Shown here: positions 6,841-7,044 of the stretch, piece after piece
Layout: each line of letters opens with the position of its first letter
How positions within the stretch are numbered: the first letter of the stretch is position 1
Source of the DNA: Desulfobacterales bacterium
GTDB lineage: Bacteria; Desulfobacterota; Desulfobacteria; Desulfobacterales; C00003106
Direction of reading: 5' to 3'
Length of the DNA: 7,044 nt
Assembly: GCA_030613165.1 (NCBI GenBank)
Contig: JAUWMN010000086.1
Coordinates: 1 to 7,044, forward strand
Position numbers and translations under genes: made by a program
Notes under the pieces: generated by a model
The model's input: the letters and a program-made list of their open reading frames with translations, nothing else
Database searches by the model: none
What the model was told of the DNA's origin: nothing

Positions 6841-7002
6841 TAGTGTCATGTCAATAAGAAATGACGCATCTTGATTTTGTCATTCCCGCGAAGGCGGGAA
6901 GCCAGGAGATTGTGCAGTAGCTATAGATTCCCGCCTTCGCGGGAATGACATTGGTGGTGTTCTACTTTCTTTCACATCAAACACTTGAAATACATGACAC
7001 TA
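6841..7002. mobile_element. MITE-like element of 162 bp with TA-ended terminal inverted repeats
   Basis: The outer ends are exact inverted repeats: TAGTGTCATGT at 6841-6851 and ACATGACACTA at 6992-7002. Inside lies a second, perfect 23-bp inverted repeat. The element encodes nothing evident. Ends that begin with TA are what IS630/Tc1-mariner type insertions leave, since they duplicate a TA target, so a non-autonomous element moved by such a transposase is a reasonable reading. No transposase is in the window. A purely structural repeat of the REP/BIME kind is the main alternative. The nested symmetry itself is directly visible and certain; the mobile origin is inference. Confidence 0.5.
6878..6950. 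repeat. Perfect 23-bp inverted repeat with hairpin-forming arms
   Basis: The arms are 6878-6900 and 6928-6950, perfectly complementary, with a 27-base spacer. Each arm is itself nearly palindromic: TTCCCGC-GAAG-GCGGGAA forms a 7-bp stem with a 4-base loop. The DNA can therefore fold as one long stem or two small hairpins (cruciform-like). The GTCATTCCCGCGAAGGCGGG core resembles a widespread bacterial intergenic repeat motif that I recognise from many proteobacterial genomes. It forms the centre of the larger TA-ended element. No T-run follows to make it an obvious terminator. Confidence 0.8.
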
Positions 7003-7044
7003 GTTGATCAGTCTATAAACCTGATCTCCACCGGATTTGGCACT

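Noticed and set aside
7006..7026. Inverted repeat GATCAG/CTGATC with a 9-base loop near the right edge.
   Set aside because: Six base pairs is within chance expectation, and the context is cut by the window end.

Overview
The window holds a compact two-component signalling cluster on the + strand: two paralogous sensor histidine kinases, each followed by a response regulator, flanked on both sides by non-coding DNA rich in palindromic repeats. Codon choice, mixed GC content, the palindrome style (an arm with TTCCCGC-GAAG-GCGGGAA) and the proteins (an [15 protein letters not shown] phospho-acceptor helix, Cys-bearing PAS domains, a REC-GGDEF-EAL fusion) fit an environmental Gram-negative bacterium. 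A member of the former Deltaproteobacteria (Desulfobacterota) is my best guess, but no marker gene is present to prove it.

Layout. 1-343: intergenic, with two adjacent hairpins (14-55 and 55-76), a plausible sigma-70-type promoter (172-200), a 15-bp palindrome (315-329) and a Shine-Dalgarno site for a GTG start. 344-2623: membrane histidine kinase (periplasmic Cache-like sensor, HAMP, PAS, HisKA, HATPase). 2625-4394: response regulator with GGDEF and EAL domains (c-di-GMP turnover), one base after the kinase stop. 4395-4480: short AT-rich gap. 4481-6142: second, soluble histidine kinase with two Cys-bearing PAS domains. 6135-6596: small Rcp1-type single-domain response regulator that overlaps the second kinase by 8 bases. 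6597-7044: no intact gene. It carries a hairpin, what looks like the decayed N-terminus of another response regulator (6611-6658), short direct repeats, and a 162-bp MITE-like element (6841-7002) with TA-ended terminal inverted repeats and a 23-bp inner inverted repeat.

How it may work. The catalytic halves of the two kinases are about 74% identical by hand count over some 230 residues, and the phospho-acceptor helix is nearly identical. Their sensor halves are unrelated: one reads the periplasm, the other the cytoplasm, perhaps redox or metal state. The simplest inference is that both inputs feed the same output pair, one regulator setting c-di-GMP and the other a small CheY-like diffusible regulator or phosphate sink. 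The layout looks like a kinase duplication followed by sensor swapping; a GC shift inside the second kinase supports this.

No tRNA, rRNA, CRISPR array or intact transposase was seen.
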